From the NCBI GenBank assembly GCA_900175165.2, contig FWWN02000254.1, positions 1-64,000 on the forward strand: a DNA stretch of 64,000 nt, given 5' to 3'. Each line of letters begins with the position of its first letter. Positions within the stretch are counted from its first letter, which is position 1. The notes beneath the pieces were generated by a model that was given only the letters and a program-made list of their open reading frames with translations, had not been told where the DNA came from and searched no databases. Both the position numbers and the translations under genes were made by a program. This DNA is from Rhizomucor pusillus. Taxonomy: Eukaryota; Mucoromycota; Mucoromycetes; Mucorales; Lichtheimiaceae. Shown here piece by piece: positions 35,731-47,295 of this stretch.

Positions 35731-37754
35731 TTACAAGCTGCTGTTTCGAACTTCGTCATCGAATTCTTTCTTGATGCTTTGATAGAATGAGTCGTCCCTA
35801 AGGACGCGTGCGGCCGTCACCGTTATGCCCTTTGCAGCAAGGATTGTGGCCCGATGAGCTTCAGGAGTCTTCGCCGCAGCTGTAAACTCGATGGTGTGGT
35901 TCGCGGCGTCGGTGCCAATACCATACAGTGGGTGCAAACTCGGCACTTCGTAAGACACATTGCCCATATCTGTGGAGCCACCGCCCTTCTTAAATTGCTC
36001 TTCGTGGGATGGGAATTCGATGCCCTTCTTTTCCATGTATTTCTTGTATTCATCGGCCATGATACCATTCTGGGCCACATCTAGCAATCGAGATGGTAAG
36101 CGACGCACTGTTAGGGCTTGTCTCAGAATTATATACCTTTGGTGACGCCAATTTCGCGCCAGGTATATTTAACTTGGCAGCCGGTAGCAATGGCAGCTGC
36201 CTCAAAGATATCCTCCATCTTCTTCATCAGACGGCCAATCTGATTGTACTTTGTAGTGCGCACAAAGAAGAATGCAGATGTATAGTCTGGGATCACGTTA
36301 GGCTATCGCATAAACTTTGGTTAACATACATGACCGCGCATCACATAAAGAAAAGAGAGTCCATCGGCCTAGACTATCACTTACTGCTTGACCGCCGTGC
36401 GTGACAATACCATGTACTCTGTATTTGGGAAAGGTTAGTGTATATTTGCCACAACGCAATGTTTAGCCCAAATATCAACAAACCTATCGGTAGGGAGCAA
36501 TTGTTGTCGCATCATGCTGATTCCGTTCCAGACCTGAACCAAAGCATCGAGAGCATTGACACCTAGCCACATGATTAGATTCAAGAACTCTCATGCAGTT
36601 CTTTTTTTTTTGCCGTGTATCTTACCTTCCCAGGGTGCAGCTGCAAGAGGATAAAGATCCCCGCATTAAATCCATGAATTGATACATATCTTTTGCTTAT
36701 TTGTGATTGTTTTACCTGATGCATGACTGGCCTTGCCGAAATACTCGACGCGGACATCGTGGATAGCAATCATGTTTGCGCGATCAGCGTGCGTTGCTCT
36801 GTAAAGTTGGGAAGCGATGGTTGTTGAGTAACGGGCGTTTGCGGCACATAATCAACCAACTTACGCAGGGTGGAGCATGAGACAGACATCAACGTTGTCC
36901 TGGAAAGCGCGCTTGTCGACCAGTACGATTTTACCAATGGATAATTCTACAAGGAGCGCGTAAGCTACGTTGTGCAATGCAGTAAGGTTCTCCCTTCTTG
37001 TCATACCTTCGGCGGGGGTACCGTACAGAATCACCTTGCCGGATGCCTTGCCGCTTTCCAGCACGGCCTTGAGGCCAATGGCGGCAGCAACGCCGCTGAT
37101 AGCAATCAAGTTGTGGCCACAAGCTTGTCCGAGTCTTTTTCAAACCGCACAAGTTAACTACATCCTTTCGACTTGTTCAAGCTGATTTAACTTACCCTGG
37201 AAGGCCATCGTATTCTGAGCAGAAACCAACACGCTTGCCGTTCCCGCGGCTGAATTCAGCAGTGAAGGCGGTTTCCATGCCATAAGCATGTCGAGTTACT
37301 GTGAATCCCTTCTTCTCCAAATAGTCGGTGAGCACTTTGTGGGCGTGGAACTCCTTCATACCGGTTTCCATATGTTCGTGAAGCTACATTGCAGCTTAGC
37401 GATACGATGTGTATATATTTTATGCACCGTCTTGTTAGCTTACATCCAAGCTAATTTCTCGGAGCTCGGACGACACCGACTCGATAGCCTCGGCGACGAT
37501 ACGCTCTACTTCGCTGTCTTCTTTGACGTCCAAGTGCTCAAACGCCTAACACAGACAACGCGTCAATTCCCCCTAGTCAGCTAGCTTTTATGTTGTGAGC
37601 TCACATTGGAAACGCATTCCTCGTAGGCAGGGAGTTTCTCTGAGCCAGCAGGAGAATAAACCGGAACGTCAACAGTTCGCGTCGTCGTGTTTCGCTGCTT
37701 CTTTTTGAAGACAGAGAAAAGATTGCCAAAGCAGCTTGAAGGTGCGTCCTCCAT
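35731..37754 (-). CDS. M20 family amidohydrolase (PM20D2-like)
   Basis: A zinc-dependent dipeptidase/amidohydrolase of the M20D branch. Ordered motifs: LREISLDLHEHMETGMKEF; VGFCSEYDGLPG; GQACGHNLIAISGVAAA (metal His); VILYGTPAEG (catalytic/metal Glu); MLHPAYATHADR; DVRVEYFGKASHASAAPWEG with VNALDA, the dimerisation-domain signature; and the C-terminal FKKGGGSTDMGNVS with metal-binding residues. The start MEDAPSSCFGNLFS (37754) is the first ATG. The N-terminal 50 residues are basic and Pro-rich without a signal peptide, so a cytosolic enzyme is likely. Eight or more exons. PM20D2 relatives hydrolyse unusual dipeptides in metabolite repair; the substrate here is unknown. Confidence 0.88.
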
Positions 37755-38463
37755 TGTGATTAGAGAGAAGAAGAAATGAGATTTACAACAACGAAGGTGG
37801 AGGAGAGTTTTTGGTCCTCGGGTTCAGCGCAAGCTGGTGTCACTTCGTGTTCGAATGCTCGACGGCGCCGAAACATCGGAGCTACCTGCATACCCTTTTG
37901 TCTTGCCCGACCTTCGGACGGGTCCACCACTTACTTGCTCCTCTTGAACATTGGCGCCCACAAAGCATGACAAGAAGTACACTTGATTCCGTATCGTCGG
38001 TCACATGTTTTTCCAATTAGAGGGATTGAACCAGTGGTGTAGTGACAAGCTGACAGGATTTGTCATGCTTGGTGCAGACCAGAAATTGGGTGTTGATCAA
38101 AGATAGATAATGCGTGGATAAATCCACGAAGCAGGCCAACGAGTGCCCAGCTTCTTCTCTGTGATCATACCATCCTCAGACTCGGGTAGAGTGATGGAAA
38201 CATAAAGTTTCTCATCCTCTCCTTTTGATATACACCACAATGCCTACCTCTATCCCTTTTTTTTGTGATGATCCTTTTCCAACGGGATCAGATATCACGA
38301 ACAAGAAAGAACTTAAGGAGTCATGATAGCGAACCAAATATGATGCATAGTAGCTGATTATTGAGACTGATCCACGGCTAAACGTTGTATGTGTGTATTT
38401 AAATGCTTCGTTGATTTTTGTAGCCATGGCCGCATCCAATTCCACAAACTCTTATTGCAGAGA
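37755..38463. other. divergent intergenic spacer
   Basis: Upstream of both the M20 gene (-) and the secreted repeat protein (+). A TATTTAAA at about 38396-38403, about 60 nt before the chosen ATG, is a plausible TATA-like element for the repeat protein. Confidence 0.4.
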
Positions 38464-39117
38464 ATGAAGAGAATTTTCATCCAAAAGAATCTGCTATTTA
38501 CTTTGTTCGCTGTGCTACTCTTGCTGCAATATTTTAGTGCCGTTCAAGCCGGTAAAGACGACGATGGCGGTGTGAGCTGCAAGACAGGTGCTTGTGCTAC
38601 CAAGGATTTCCAATGCTGCAAGAAGGGCGTCTATTACGACCATGTTCACCGTCCATGCTGCTACGGATACAAAGATGGATATGACAAAGATTACCACGAT
38701 GACAAGAAAAAATATGACCATGATGGGAAGCACTGGTGTGATGATGGTGGCAAAGATGATCACGACAAATATTGCAAGGGCAAGGATTATCACAATGATA
38801 AGGACGATGGCAAACATCACTTTGACCGCAGAAGCGATGGTGACAATGGTTACGATGGAAAAGGTTGCTATGATGACAAGCACCGGGATGGAAAGGACTA
38901 CTATGACGGCAAGCACTGTGATGGCAAGGGATATTACAATGGCAAGCACCGTGATGGAAAGGACCATTATGATGGCAAGCACTGTGATGGCAAGGGATAT
39001 TACAATGGCAAGCACCGTAATGGAAAGGACCATTGTGATGGCAAGGACTATTATGATGGCAAGCACCGTGATGGAAAAGGCTACTATGACGGCAAGCATC
39101 ATGATGGCAAGGGCTAA
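38464..39117 (+). CDS. secreted Asp/Lys/His/Gly-rich tandem-repeat protein
   Basis: 217 aa, single exon. MKRIFIQKNLLFTLFAVLLL is a strong signal peptide; cleavage after AVQA is expected. A Cys-containing head follows (CKTGACATKDFQCCKKG, then HRPCCYGYKDG). The rest is extremely hydrophilic and ends in about seven 11-residue repeats with the pattern (Y/H)(Y/C)(D/N)GKH(C/R/H)(D/N)GK(G/D), plus one 6-residue partial unit. The DNA unit is 33 bp. High Asp and His content suggests cation binding; Cys at fixed repeat positions could cross-link. No enzyme domain. An ATG at 38389 is in frame but gives no better signal. Function unknown; cell-wall or secreted matrix protein is inference. Two other plus and minus frames are also open across the repeats, an artefact of the repetitive codons. 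Confidence 0.8.
   Translation: MKRIFIQKNLLFTLFAVLLLLQYFSAVQAGKDDDGGVSCKTGACATKDFQCCKKGVYYDHVHRPCCYGYKDGYDKDYHDDKKKYDHDGKHWCDDGGKDDHDKYCKGKDYHNDKDDGKHHFDRRSDGDNGYDGKGCYDDKHRDGKDYYDGKHCDGKGYYNGKHRDGKDHYDGKHCDGKGYYNGKHRNGKDHCDGKDYYDGKHRDGKGYYDGKHHDGKG
38865..39114 (+). repeat. 33-bp coding tandem repeat
   Basis: About 7.5 imperfect copies of a 33-bp unit around GATGGCAAGCACCGTGATGG, encoding the 11-aa DGKH units. Alternate units carry Cys and Arg/Asn at the same position, giving a higher-order 66-bp period in the middle part. Confidence 0.85.
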
Positions 39118-39349
39118 CGTTCCCGAAGTAAGCGCAAGTATGCTCTTTGTAAGGCTCAAACGTGTCAAAACGATACAGATTACCAACTGTGCATGATACA
39201 GTGCGTTCTAGCGATTGCTGTCCTTTCAACCGATCAATGCTTTGAATTTTTGCAATAAAATCTGCAGTAGTGTTTGAGTGTGTTATAATTTTTCGTCGGT
39301 TTTTGCTGCCTTACACTCCTTTTACATTTCTTTTCCTGCGTCGTCGCAC

Positions 39350-42300
39350 ATGGCAAACGTCGATGCTTTTGAATCCATATCAGAGGTAGCTAAAAGAAAA
39401 CAATACACGCCAAAACAGTCCAAGTGCGTGCTAAACACTCGTTTCTGAAGGGCTGCTTCTTGATCTTGCCCGAAAAGAGACGCGATAGTGGCGGATTTAC
39501 CGGGAAACGTAAGCGATCCGACAGACCAGGTACATGCACGCCGCTTCCTGAATGGATACAAGAATTCTAAACTTGAGAAAATAACAACACAGATGTCAAA
39601 ATCTCACGCAGACGTATACAGTCGTCTGTGGCTACCGTTGACTTTGAGCCACTCTTTCAAGGCCAGGAACCAGCGCTCTGCATCGAAATGCGGAAAGCCG
39701 CCTTTAGTCAAGCTTGGTCCAAGCTGGAAAAAATTATCAATGTGAGCTAAACGATTCTATTCACTATCAAAGCAATGCGTATTCAAACTTGATGGGTTTA
39801 AAGGATATTCTTTCGGATATGAATCGAAGCGCTGTGGACAACATTGCACGATTCGTGGAAAATGCAGCAAACGAAGTCACCGTAGACGGTCAAAGGTACA
39901 TGGATGGGGAATACGCATTCAGTCGAATTCAGAGAGACTAATACGAATCCAATGGCAGTTTGATCACCTTGCCTTATCACGAAGTGCCAACGGCTCTCGT
40001 ATTTGCAGGTATGCGGGATGAACAAAGACAAGAGGACAAGAAATTTCTAACTTTAGATTTAAGGCATCAATACGTCAGATCACGGACTGCAGTTTTCACA
40101 GATCGCAGCAAAACTGCTGGAGCCTTCTTCGGAAGCATATCCTCATCGAACAAATTTCGTGTCACTACTGCAGGCCAAGGACTGCCCGAACTTGAAAATG
40201 ATGATGAAAACCATGATTGAGCAGTTTATGATGTTTGATACCCAGCCTGGCGACAAGGAGGCAAACACTGATGAACAACAAAATGCAGCCGAAAACGATG
40301 AGGGATATCAACTTGGCAAGACAGCAAAGCGAGCGTCGCGCCTAGCACCTCACGATATGCAAATTTTGGAAGGATGGTACAGAGACGTTGCCAAAAAGTA
40401 TACTCAGCAACCGAATCTTGTCATTATCCTCCAAGATCTCGAATCATTCGAGGCAGCTGTACTTCAGGATTTCGTAACTATTTGCAGGTTCGTGTGAATA
40501 TACGGCCACGTTCGTCGCAGTAGCAAGAAACTGATTGTTTTGTCGCTAAATTTATTAGTGAATATCACAAACGCATCCCTATTATTTTCGTCTTTGGCAT
40601 AGCTACGTCGATGGATATTTTGCATCAGTCACTGACAAAAGCGACCATTGGATTTCTGCGAGTGGAAAAGTTTTGGCTAGAGCAGAGCGATGTCTGGTTC
40701 AACCGCTTGCTTGAAACCGTAAGTGTCAAAGAATGAATCTTGATAAAATGGCAGAGTTAAGGGAAGCAATGCTAATTAACAATGTTAAAGATTTTCATCG
40801 ATTCATTGGATACCCTAAAATTTGGCGCACGTCCATACAAGTTTTTGCTGGATCATTTCTATCTTTATGACTTTTCCATGGGTAAAGTCACCGCTAGTCT
40901 GAAGGTAAATAGGAATGTGTAATACACTCTATTGACATGCTAATATAAATTGTTTGATAGTACGCATTGATGCATCATTACTATGGCAATCCATTATCGA
41001 TCATTTTGCCGCTTTTGAGTTCGACAGAGGAAGACAACAGTCAGCAACTTGCGGAATGGTTCAAAGATGATATATTCACTGAACATCACATTGCACATTT
41101 GCGCATGTTACCATCTTTTAAACGACGTGTGGAGACACTCTGCGAAGTAGATCCGGAAGAAGCGTTGCGGTTGCTGCGAGACGATCGATATCTTGTTACC
41201 AAAGCGCTTCCTCAAGCCTTGAGCGAACTAAAGCGATTCCTCAGGGAATTCCAGTACGGCGTGGAGATATTGAGAACACTGCAGACACATTTCTCTAATC
41301 TCGGCATGAAAAAATCGAAACGGATGCTTTTGCTGGAAGCATTGCAAAACATGAACGGACTCATGGACAGTGAATTGATCAAACGGCCAGCCCATTTTGT
41401 CCGAAAAGTTGCGATACCGTCACTCATTGAGCTCACCAAAAAGTTACACACGATTGCAGAGTCGTTTGCGGATGTCAGCAACGATGCCAGAGACCTTATC
41501 GACGACTGGCACGAACGCTTGATGGCCTTGTTGGAAGCCAAGGACGATGAAATGGCACGGATGCAGCGAAAAGAGGACCAGTTGGCCGGGCTTGTGCTTC
41601 CAGACATGGAAAAACGATCGTTGCGACAGACACGAACGGCGCAGAAAGTGCAGATGAGCTCTGTTGACCATTTGAGGACAGTGGGTTCTGAGCGCACCAA
41701 GATTCCAGTTGAGATATCGGATTGGATCCTAAAGATTCTAAAGTAAGTTTGCTGAATATTTGGTAGTTGCAACCTATTAACGAAACCAAACCCCCCCCTT
41801 TTTACAGTGAAACACTGCGATCATACACGACCAATTTCATGTATGAGCTTGTCTACTACACTAGCTCCAGACTCCATGAAAAGGTAAAAAAGGAAAAAAA
41901 TTAACAATCGTATGTGCATTCTAGATACTAATATACCACCTATCAGTCTTTTGCTGCACAACCTCGCGCTGCCGTGCAAACTGCTCTTTCACAATCACAC
42001 CATTATCTCAACTGCGATTGCTGCGCCGGCGAAAACAAGGACCAGATCTTACCGAGTGAACATGATACGTGCATCCTGTACAAATTGTACCTCGAGTGCG
42101 GCCGAATGATCAACATGTATGATTGGTTCGTGGCGTTTGGGTGTATTTTGGAAAGAGACAAGTCGAGAAAACTCAAAGAAAAGGAAGTGCAGTAAGTAGC
42201 AGTTAGCATACTTTATTCTCTTGGATACTCATTGAATTGAATGTAGAGCGCGATTCGTCAGGTCTGTTGCTGAATTGCAGTATTTGGGATTCATCAAGCC

Positions 42301-42352
42301 GACCCAGAGGAAGACAGATCATGTTATTCGCTTGACGTGGTCCAATGTATAG
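39350..42352 (+). CDS. ORC3: origin recognition complex subunit 3
   Basis: A subunit of the hexameric complex that marks replication origins and loads MCM. The N-terminal exon [12 protein letters not shown] (39350) splices to [20 protein letters not shown], the short basic KGCF-like start of Orc3. Further parts: [47 protein letters not shown] (matching the conserved Orc3 VSLQAKDCP); [33 protein letters not shown]; and [17 protein letters not shown]. The C-terminal winged helix ends [20 protein letters not shown]. About ten exons; length near 760 aa. The NTS codon after VFAG uses acceptor AAG at about 40059, giving [20 protein letters not shown]; the overlapping plus frame there is a shadow. 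Confidence 0.93.
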
Positions 42353-43313
42353 AAAATTATTATCTTGTATATAATAGCAGAAGAAGAAATATAATGAATG
42401 GATACGTTCTTTGTTGTTGACATCATTATTGTTGTCTCGACGTCGCCGTACAAAATGCGCGGAATATTCTGATGCCAACGTAAGGAGTTGTTGAACTATA
42501 CCATTATACGCCTGTCTGTAGTTTTTCGCTTCTTTTCTTTCTTTCCGTCTCTGTGCGCCGACAGGCACCACCGGCAAAAGAAAATGTACATGCATACGTA
42601 AAAGGGAAGGCAGAAAGACAGAAAGAAAGAAAGAATGCAACGACAATCATAATATGCAGGAGTTCTTCTAGCAACCTTTACTCCGTGTGGCGGTTTGGTC
42701 TCTTCTCCTAGCAGGCAAAGCGGCATAGAAGATTCCATGTATCCCATGACTCATAAGATAGTAGATTGCATTACCATCACTACCACCGCTGGTGACAAGA
42801 ATGTAGTGTTATGTATGTATATATATGCAATGAACGAGGAGGGTGGAGAAAAGTTTGTCAACAAAAGTGTGTGCGCGCGTGCTGCACAGCAACGATGTTC
42901 CTGTCGATCCGTTGATTAAAGTGGGTAATAATAACCAAGAGACTTGCATTTTAATATTGAAATAAATATCACTTTGTCCATATACATGCGGAAAACGAAT
43001 AGCAATATGTACAAAAGCGAATGTAATTATTAACCACTACAGGGCGTCTTCCTCTTTTGAAAATTTATGTATCTTCATGTCACAGTGTAGCCATTTACAC
43101 ATGTAGCATATCATTGTATATCTGGTTCGTTCTGCCTTGTTCGGGGGGGGGGTTGGTGAGGGAGGGAGGAGCGGAGGAAAGGCAAGGTTTAAAGAAGATT
43201 CTTTTCTTTCATGCGGATCAACAGCAGCAGCAGCAACAATAAAGCCCGCTAATAATAATAATATTTTTTTGTGCTTGGCAGTATTAGAAAAGGTCTAGAT
43301 TACATTACATATT
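42353..43313. other. convergent intergenic spacer
   Basis: 3' flanks of ORC3 (+) and QNG1 (-). Contains a G10 run with following GGG/GG blocks (43143-43170), a CAGCAGCAGCAG run near 43218 and an ATAATAATAATA run near 43250. No coding signal. Confidence 0.5.
43143..43170 (+). repeat. G-tract cluster with quadruplex potential
   Basis: Ten consecutive G, then GG, GGG, GGG and GG blocks separated by one to three bases. It fits a G-quadruplex pattern on the plus strand, downstream of both convergent genes. Confidence 0.55.
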
Positions 43314-45095
43314 CTAATAAAAGATGCTACGAGTACGATGGATAGGGACTGTCAGGTAGTCCTGGATTTCCTTTGCGGTGTCCCAGATGTAAAAGTCGAT
43401 AAGGATGGCATTGATGTGTTGGTCGTGTTCGTTGTCATTGATTTCTTTGATACGGCGCATTAAAAGCTCCACAGCCCACACAGAGTTGCCCCGGATCTCA
43501 ACTTCCTCCGTCGATCCAGATTCGAGTGGCTCACGCCGCTCCAGCTTTTTCAGGAGTTCGGGTGAGTACCTCAGAACACCGAGGTGATAAAGTGCCTGCA
43601 CACACGCAATCAAAAACTGTCCCAAAAAGGGGGGAGGTGCGAGGAGGATTTAACAAGAAGAATTTACCTGGGGAACCCTATTATCAACAATGTATGAACA
43701 TGTTACTCTTTAGCCCTAGACCCAACGGTGGTCTCTGACTTGCCTGTAGTCCGCAAACATTGTAATCGCATCAATGTCATAGAATTCACCTACTCCTTGG
43801 CCATCGAAACATGCCCTGGACGTGAATCTTAGCAACTCCTAACCAAACTTTTTGCCAATTTCATGCGCGTGCTAAAGTTTCTCCTTTTACCATATGTCAG
43901 CGATCAGAATCTGGGCGCGTTTTAAAATATACACTAAAAACAGGTTTTGTGTGTGTGTGTGTGTGCGTGTGTGAGTGTGAGAACAATGCCAAGCGATAGA
44001 TAATTGTGGGAAGCACGTTAATTTAGCAGCAGCATTTACGTACCTTTTCGTCCATGAAAGTTGTGAATATCACGGAACGATGGGAAGTTTTCTGTCAAGA
44101 TATCAAGCAACTTTAACGCCGATTTTTCCGCCTTGTGAATGCATGCAAGAAAGGATCCACCAAATTTCTAGAGAATCGTGCAGATAGAACAAGGCATAAT
44201 TTAGTATAGGTAGTACGCACATACAGTTCAACCCCCCATAGACAAAAGATAATTAACACTGCTTCACCATCTTCATGTGATAACAGTAAAACTTGCCTCG
44301 CAAAGAACAGTGCCAGCTTCGCGCATCACCTTGATCCGCTCCTGTAACAGAGGGATCGACTCTTTGGTGTCCGATCGAAACACATGTATTAATTCCTGAT
44401 CCGATGCGTCCTTGCCATAGAAAGCAGGGCTGGTAATAGGCACACCCGATTCAAGTGCTGCACACACACGAAGTAAAAAAAAGAAAATTAATATCTATGC
44501 TAATAACTATGTGCATAACCTTACCTCTGTTGATAGCAGCGCAGAGCGACCAGTATCCAGTGTAGCTCGTGCCATGGAACGAGACGCTGTACCGATCTGG
44601 ATGAGGTTGCCTTGCATCTGCCACATCCAGATCACTCCAGAATGAAAAGTTGAGGATATCTACAAGAAAGATCCTAGATAAGAAGGTGAGACAAAGGTCA
44701 ATTTAATCACCATCATCGATTCATTTAATATAATATATATATACCAATCTAAAGTGCTCTGATCCTTGGTTTTTGGCTGCAGCGGATGCTCGTTCCAGGT
44801 CTGCGTGCTGTATTTACGCTGTTTCATATTATTCAATATCTATTTTATTGGCATGATTTGGTTGGGGGAGGGGAGGTCAGAAGACGCGCGCGCGCGCACA
44901 TCAAACAATTGTTATGTGTTATTTATTCTTTACCGTGTGTGCAGCGTCATCGACCTTGTCAAGTGGAATGCTGACATGAGTGCTGTTCTGAACAGTTGTG
45001 TGGTGTGAGAGCGCGCGCACACACAAATGCTAAGGTTAATGATCCGCGCTTACATTAGCAATGTATTGCGCGCTTTCCAGCACTTTGTTCGACAT
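43314..45095 (-). CDS. QNG1: queuosine 5'-phosphate N-glycosylase/hydrolase (queuosine salvage, DUF2419)
   Basis: Releases queuine base from queuosine (5'-phosphate) so that it can be reinserted in tRNA position 34. The protein reads from MSNKVLESAQYIAN (exon 45054-45095), NSTHVSIPLDKVDDAAHT (44934-44987), TWNEHPLQPKTKD, WIFLVDILNFSFWSDLDV, YTGYWSLCAAINRALESG, HVFRSDTKESIPLLQERI, KFGGSFLACIHKAEKSALKL, FYKRAQILIADMW, GVGEFYDIDAITMFADY, RVPQ, ALYHLGVLRYSPELLKKL, VEIRGNSVWAVELL and the final TVPIHRTRSIFY. WSLCAAINRAL, ITMFADYR and EIRGNS are family signatures. RVPQ depends on a 10-nt microexon (43668-43677) preceded by a GC-AG intron. About 340 aa, the family's usual size. The introns are rich in alternating purine-pyrimidine runs. 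Confidence 0.93.
43668..43677 (-). other. QNG1: 10-nt microexon of QNG1
   Basis: GGTTCCCCAG on the minus strand completes the codon left by TAC AG (at 43744) to give Arg, then Val-Pro-Gln, before GCACTTTATCAC. The upstream intron (43678-43743, 66 nt) has the donor AG|GCAAGT and acceptor ATAATAG; the downstream intron starts GTAAAT. The joined DYRVPQALYHLG matches the animal family pattern DYRLPQVLAHLG. Confidence 0.85.
43948..43980. repeat. GT dinucleotide microsatellite in a QNG1 intron
   Basis: About ten GT units followed by GC/GT/GA variants. It is intronic, near the exon encoding the DYR region. Confidence 0.9.
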
Positions 45096-47295
45096 GGCTG
45101 ACAGGTGGGGTGAGTGTGCGCACGTGCGTGAGACTGTGAAACGTTCAGAGGTAGCAGCAGCAGCAGGGCAGGGGCGGGGTTGCTTGCTTGCTGCAAATCA
45201 GCATTCCGCCACTGCTGCCGTTTCGTAATAGTGTTTCCCGTTTTTCCCCCAGTCCCTCCTAAACAACTGCGTAGCTTTCTGCTGGTTGCGTGCGTGTTAG
45301 AATTGAGCAACATGTGAGCAAGCAAGCGTGGATGCTCTCCGAAAGAGATGTATCCTCATGTTAGTAGTTCCTGATCCGATGTAGCCGAGCAAACATAAGT
45401 AATAAATTTATCAAGTTCGGATTTCGGAGAGGACGAAATGAGTTGCATCATTTTCAAACGGTGCAAAAGCACGGGTCCTGTCTGTCAAACCTCGGAATGG
45501 GCGTGGGGGGGCGGTGGACGGAGGGGACAGAAACTAAAACGAACAAGATCTCAGCAGCAGCAGCAGCAGCAGCAGCGAAAGCAGCGAGCGCCTAGGCCTG
45601 ACCCGGTGCAGAACTGGACATAAATCAAACATGACCAGATACTAACTTTTGGTAATTTTTGACACACGTAACGAAAACAAGACGAGCGTGAACCCATTTG
45701 CGTGCGTGGGTATTCTGCAGATTTCTGTGCGTATGTAAAAAATACGCGTGCTTTTCGGCTCCAATGCTTGGAAGATGCATGTACTACCAGGCCGATAGGG
45801 CTCAGCGCTCAGATCTTCTTTCGTCGTCGTGTTTTACCCACGATAGCTTCCGGATTCGGTGCAGTACAAAGATCAACGTCGTAGCACACGCACACACCCT
45901 TGATATACAAGAATCACGTATTCCTAGACTATGTCGCTAACCCGGATCGTATACTACGTTCCACACACATAGAGCGAGAGCCAAGCAAAGGTTTTCCCCA
46001 GCCGTTTCTCAATCTGATGTTTCCAAAATTCAATCGCACTAGCGTTGTTGCAGTATTCTCGGGTCCAATCAGATGCATTGCTGGATTTTACGGGAAACCG
46101 ACAAACATTAGCAAACGAAAAGGAAGGCGGGGTAGGTTTTCAAGCGTCCCATGCGGGGAACCGCTTTTGGACGTCGCAATACGAAAATCCAGGGGACTTG
46201 GGTGGGGGACGGGGGTCTCACACAGGTCCCAAAACGGTTCATCCTCCCTCTCTTCAAGATAGCGATAAGCCGATAAGCAATCATATCTCTACACAAAATA
46301 AATGTGAAAGCGAATGAAAAATCTCTGATCCCCGTGTGAGAAGTGCCGATGATAGATGGAGAGCCATGCGAAACAACCCCCTTGCCCTTCCATCATACGG
46401 CTAAAACTTAACCAGGTTGACCGATCGAAAATACTTTTTCCTGATCCTCCACCAATCGTGAAAAAGACTGTTTGGTGGAATACAGTGGAGCAGAGTAGAC
46501 AGAGGAACAAACCTTTTGCCCTGTTGAACACCCCCCCNNNNNNNNNNNNNNNNNNNNNNNNNNNNNNNNNNNNNNNNNNNNNNNNNNNNNNNNNNNNNNN
46601 NNNNNNNNNNNNNNNNNNNNNNNNNNNNNNNNNNNNNNNNNNNNNNNNNNNNNNNNNNNNNNNNNNNNNNNNNNNNNNNNNNNNNNNNNNNNNNNNNNNN
46701 NNNNNNNNNNNNNNNNNNNNNNNNNNNNNNNNNNNNNNNNNNNNNNNNNNNNNNNNNNNNNNNNNNNNNNNNNNNNNNNNNNNNNNNNNNNNNNNNNNNN
46801 NNNNNNNNNNNNNNNNNNNNNNNNNNNNNNNNNNNNNNNNNNNNNNNNNNNNNNNNNNNNNNNNNNNNNNNNNNNNNNNNNNNNNNNNNNNNNNNNNNNN
46901 NNNNNNNNNNNNNNNNNNNNNNNNNNNNNNNNNNNNNNNNNNNNNNNNNNNNNNNNNNNNNNNNNNNNNNNNNNNNNNNNNNNNNNNNNNNNNNNNNNNN
47001 NNNNNNNNNNNNNNNNNNNNNNNNNNNNNNNNNNNNNNNNNNNNNNNNNNNNNNNNNNNNNNNNNNTTTCATCAGCCTTGCCAACGGCCTCTGGGTCCAA
47101 CGTTTAAAACCGGCTACTGACCCCATCCCCCCATAAACTTTTTTCTCTCTCTCTTCTCTCTTTATCTCTTCCTTTTCTCTCTCTCTCTCTCTCACATATA
47201 TACACACATTTCACTTGCATTTTTCTCTTCTTTCATTCCCCACTTCCATTTTACATATCAGCAGATAGAGGTTTTCTCATTCTTGCACCACCAAC
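45096..47295. other. PMA1 upstream region with assembly gap
   Basis: About 2.2 kb between the QNG1 start and PMA1 ATG. Contains an eight-unit CAG run (45552-45576), the N gap, a tract of CT/TTTC repeats (about 47141-47195) and, after it, an ATATATACACACA run. The pyrimidine-rich block 100 nt before the ATG is typical of strong fungal promoters or 5' UTRs. No gene seen; one could be hidden in the gap. Confidence 0.5.
46538..47066. other. assembly gap (529 N)
   Basis: A run of N bases, entered from a poly-C tract. Open frames crossing it are meaningless. Confidence 1.

Noticed and set aside
38515..39229. Long open frames in other registers (plus 38588-39196, minus 38515-39186 and 38597-39229) over the DGKH repeats
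   Set aside because: A 33-bp repeat without stops stays open in several frames. Only the called frame has a signal peptide and a sensible start; the others are Met/Thr, Ile/Leu/Val or His/Cys monotony.
46356..47207. Open frames of 230-268 codons across the N gap
   Set aside because: They consist mostly of unknown bases.
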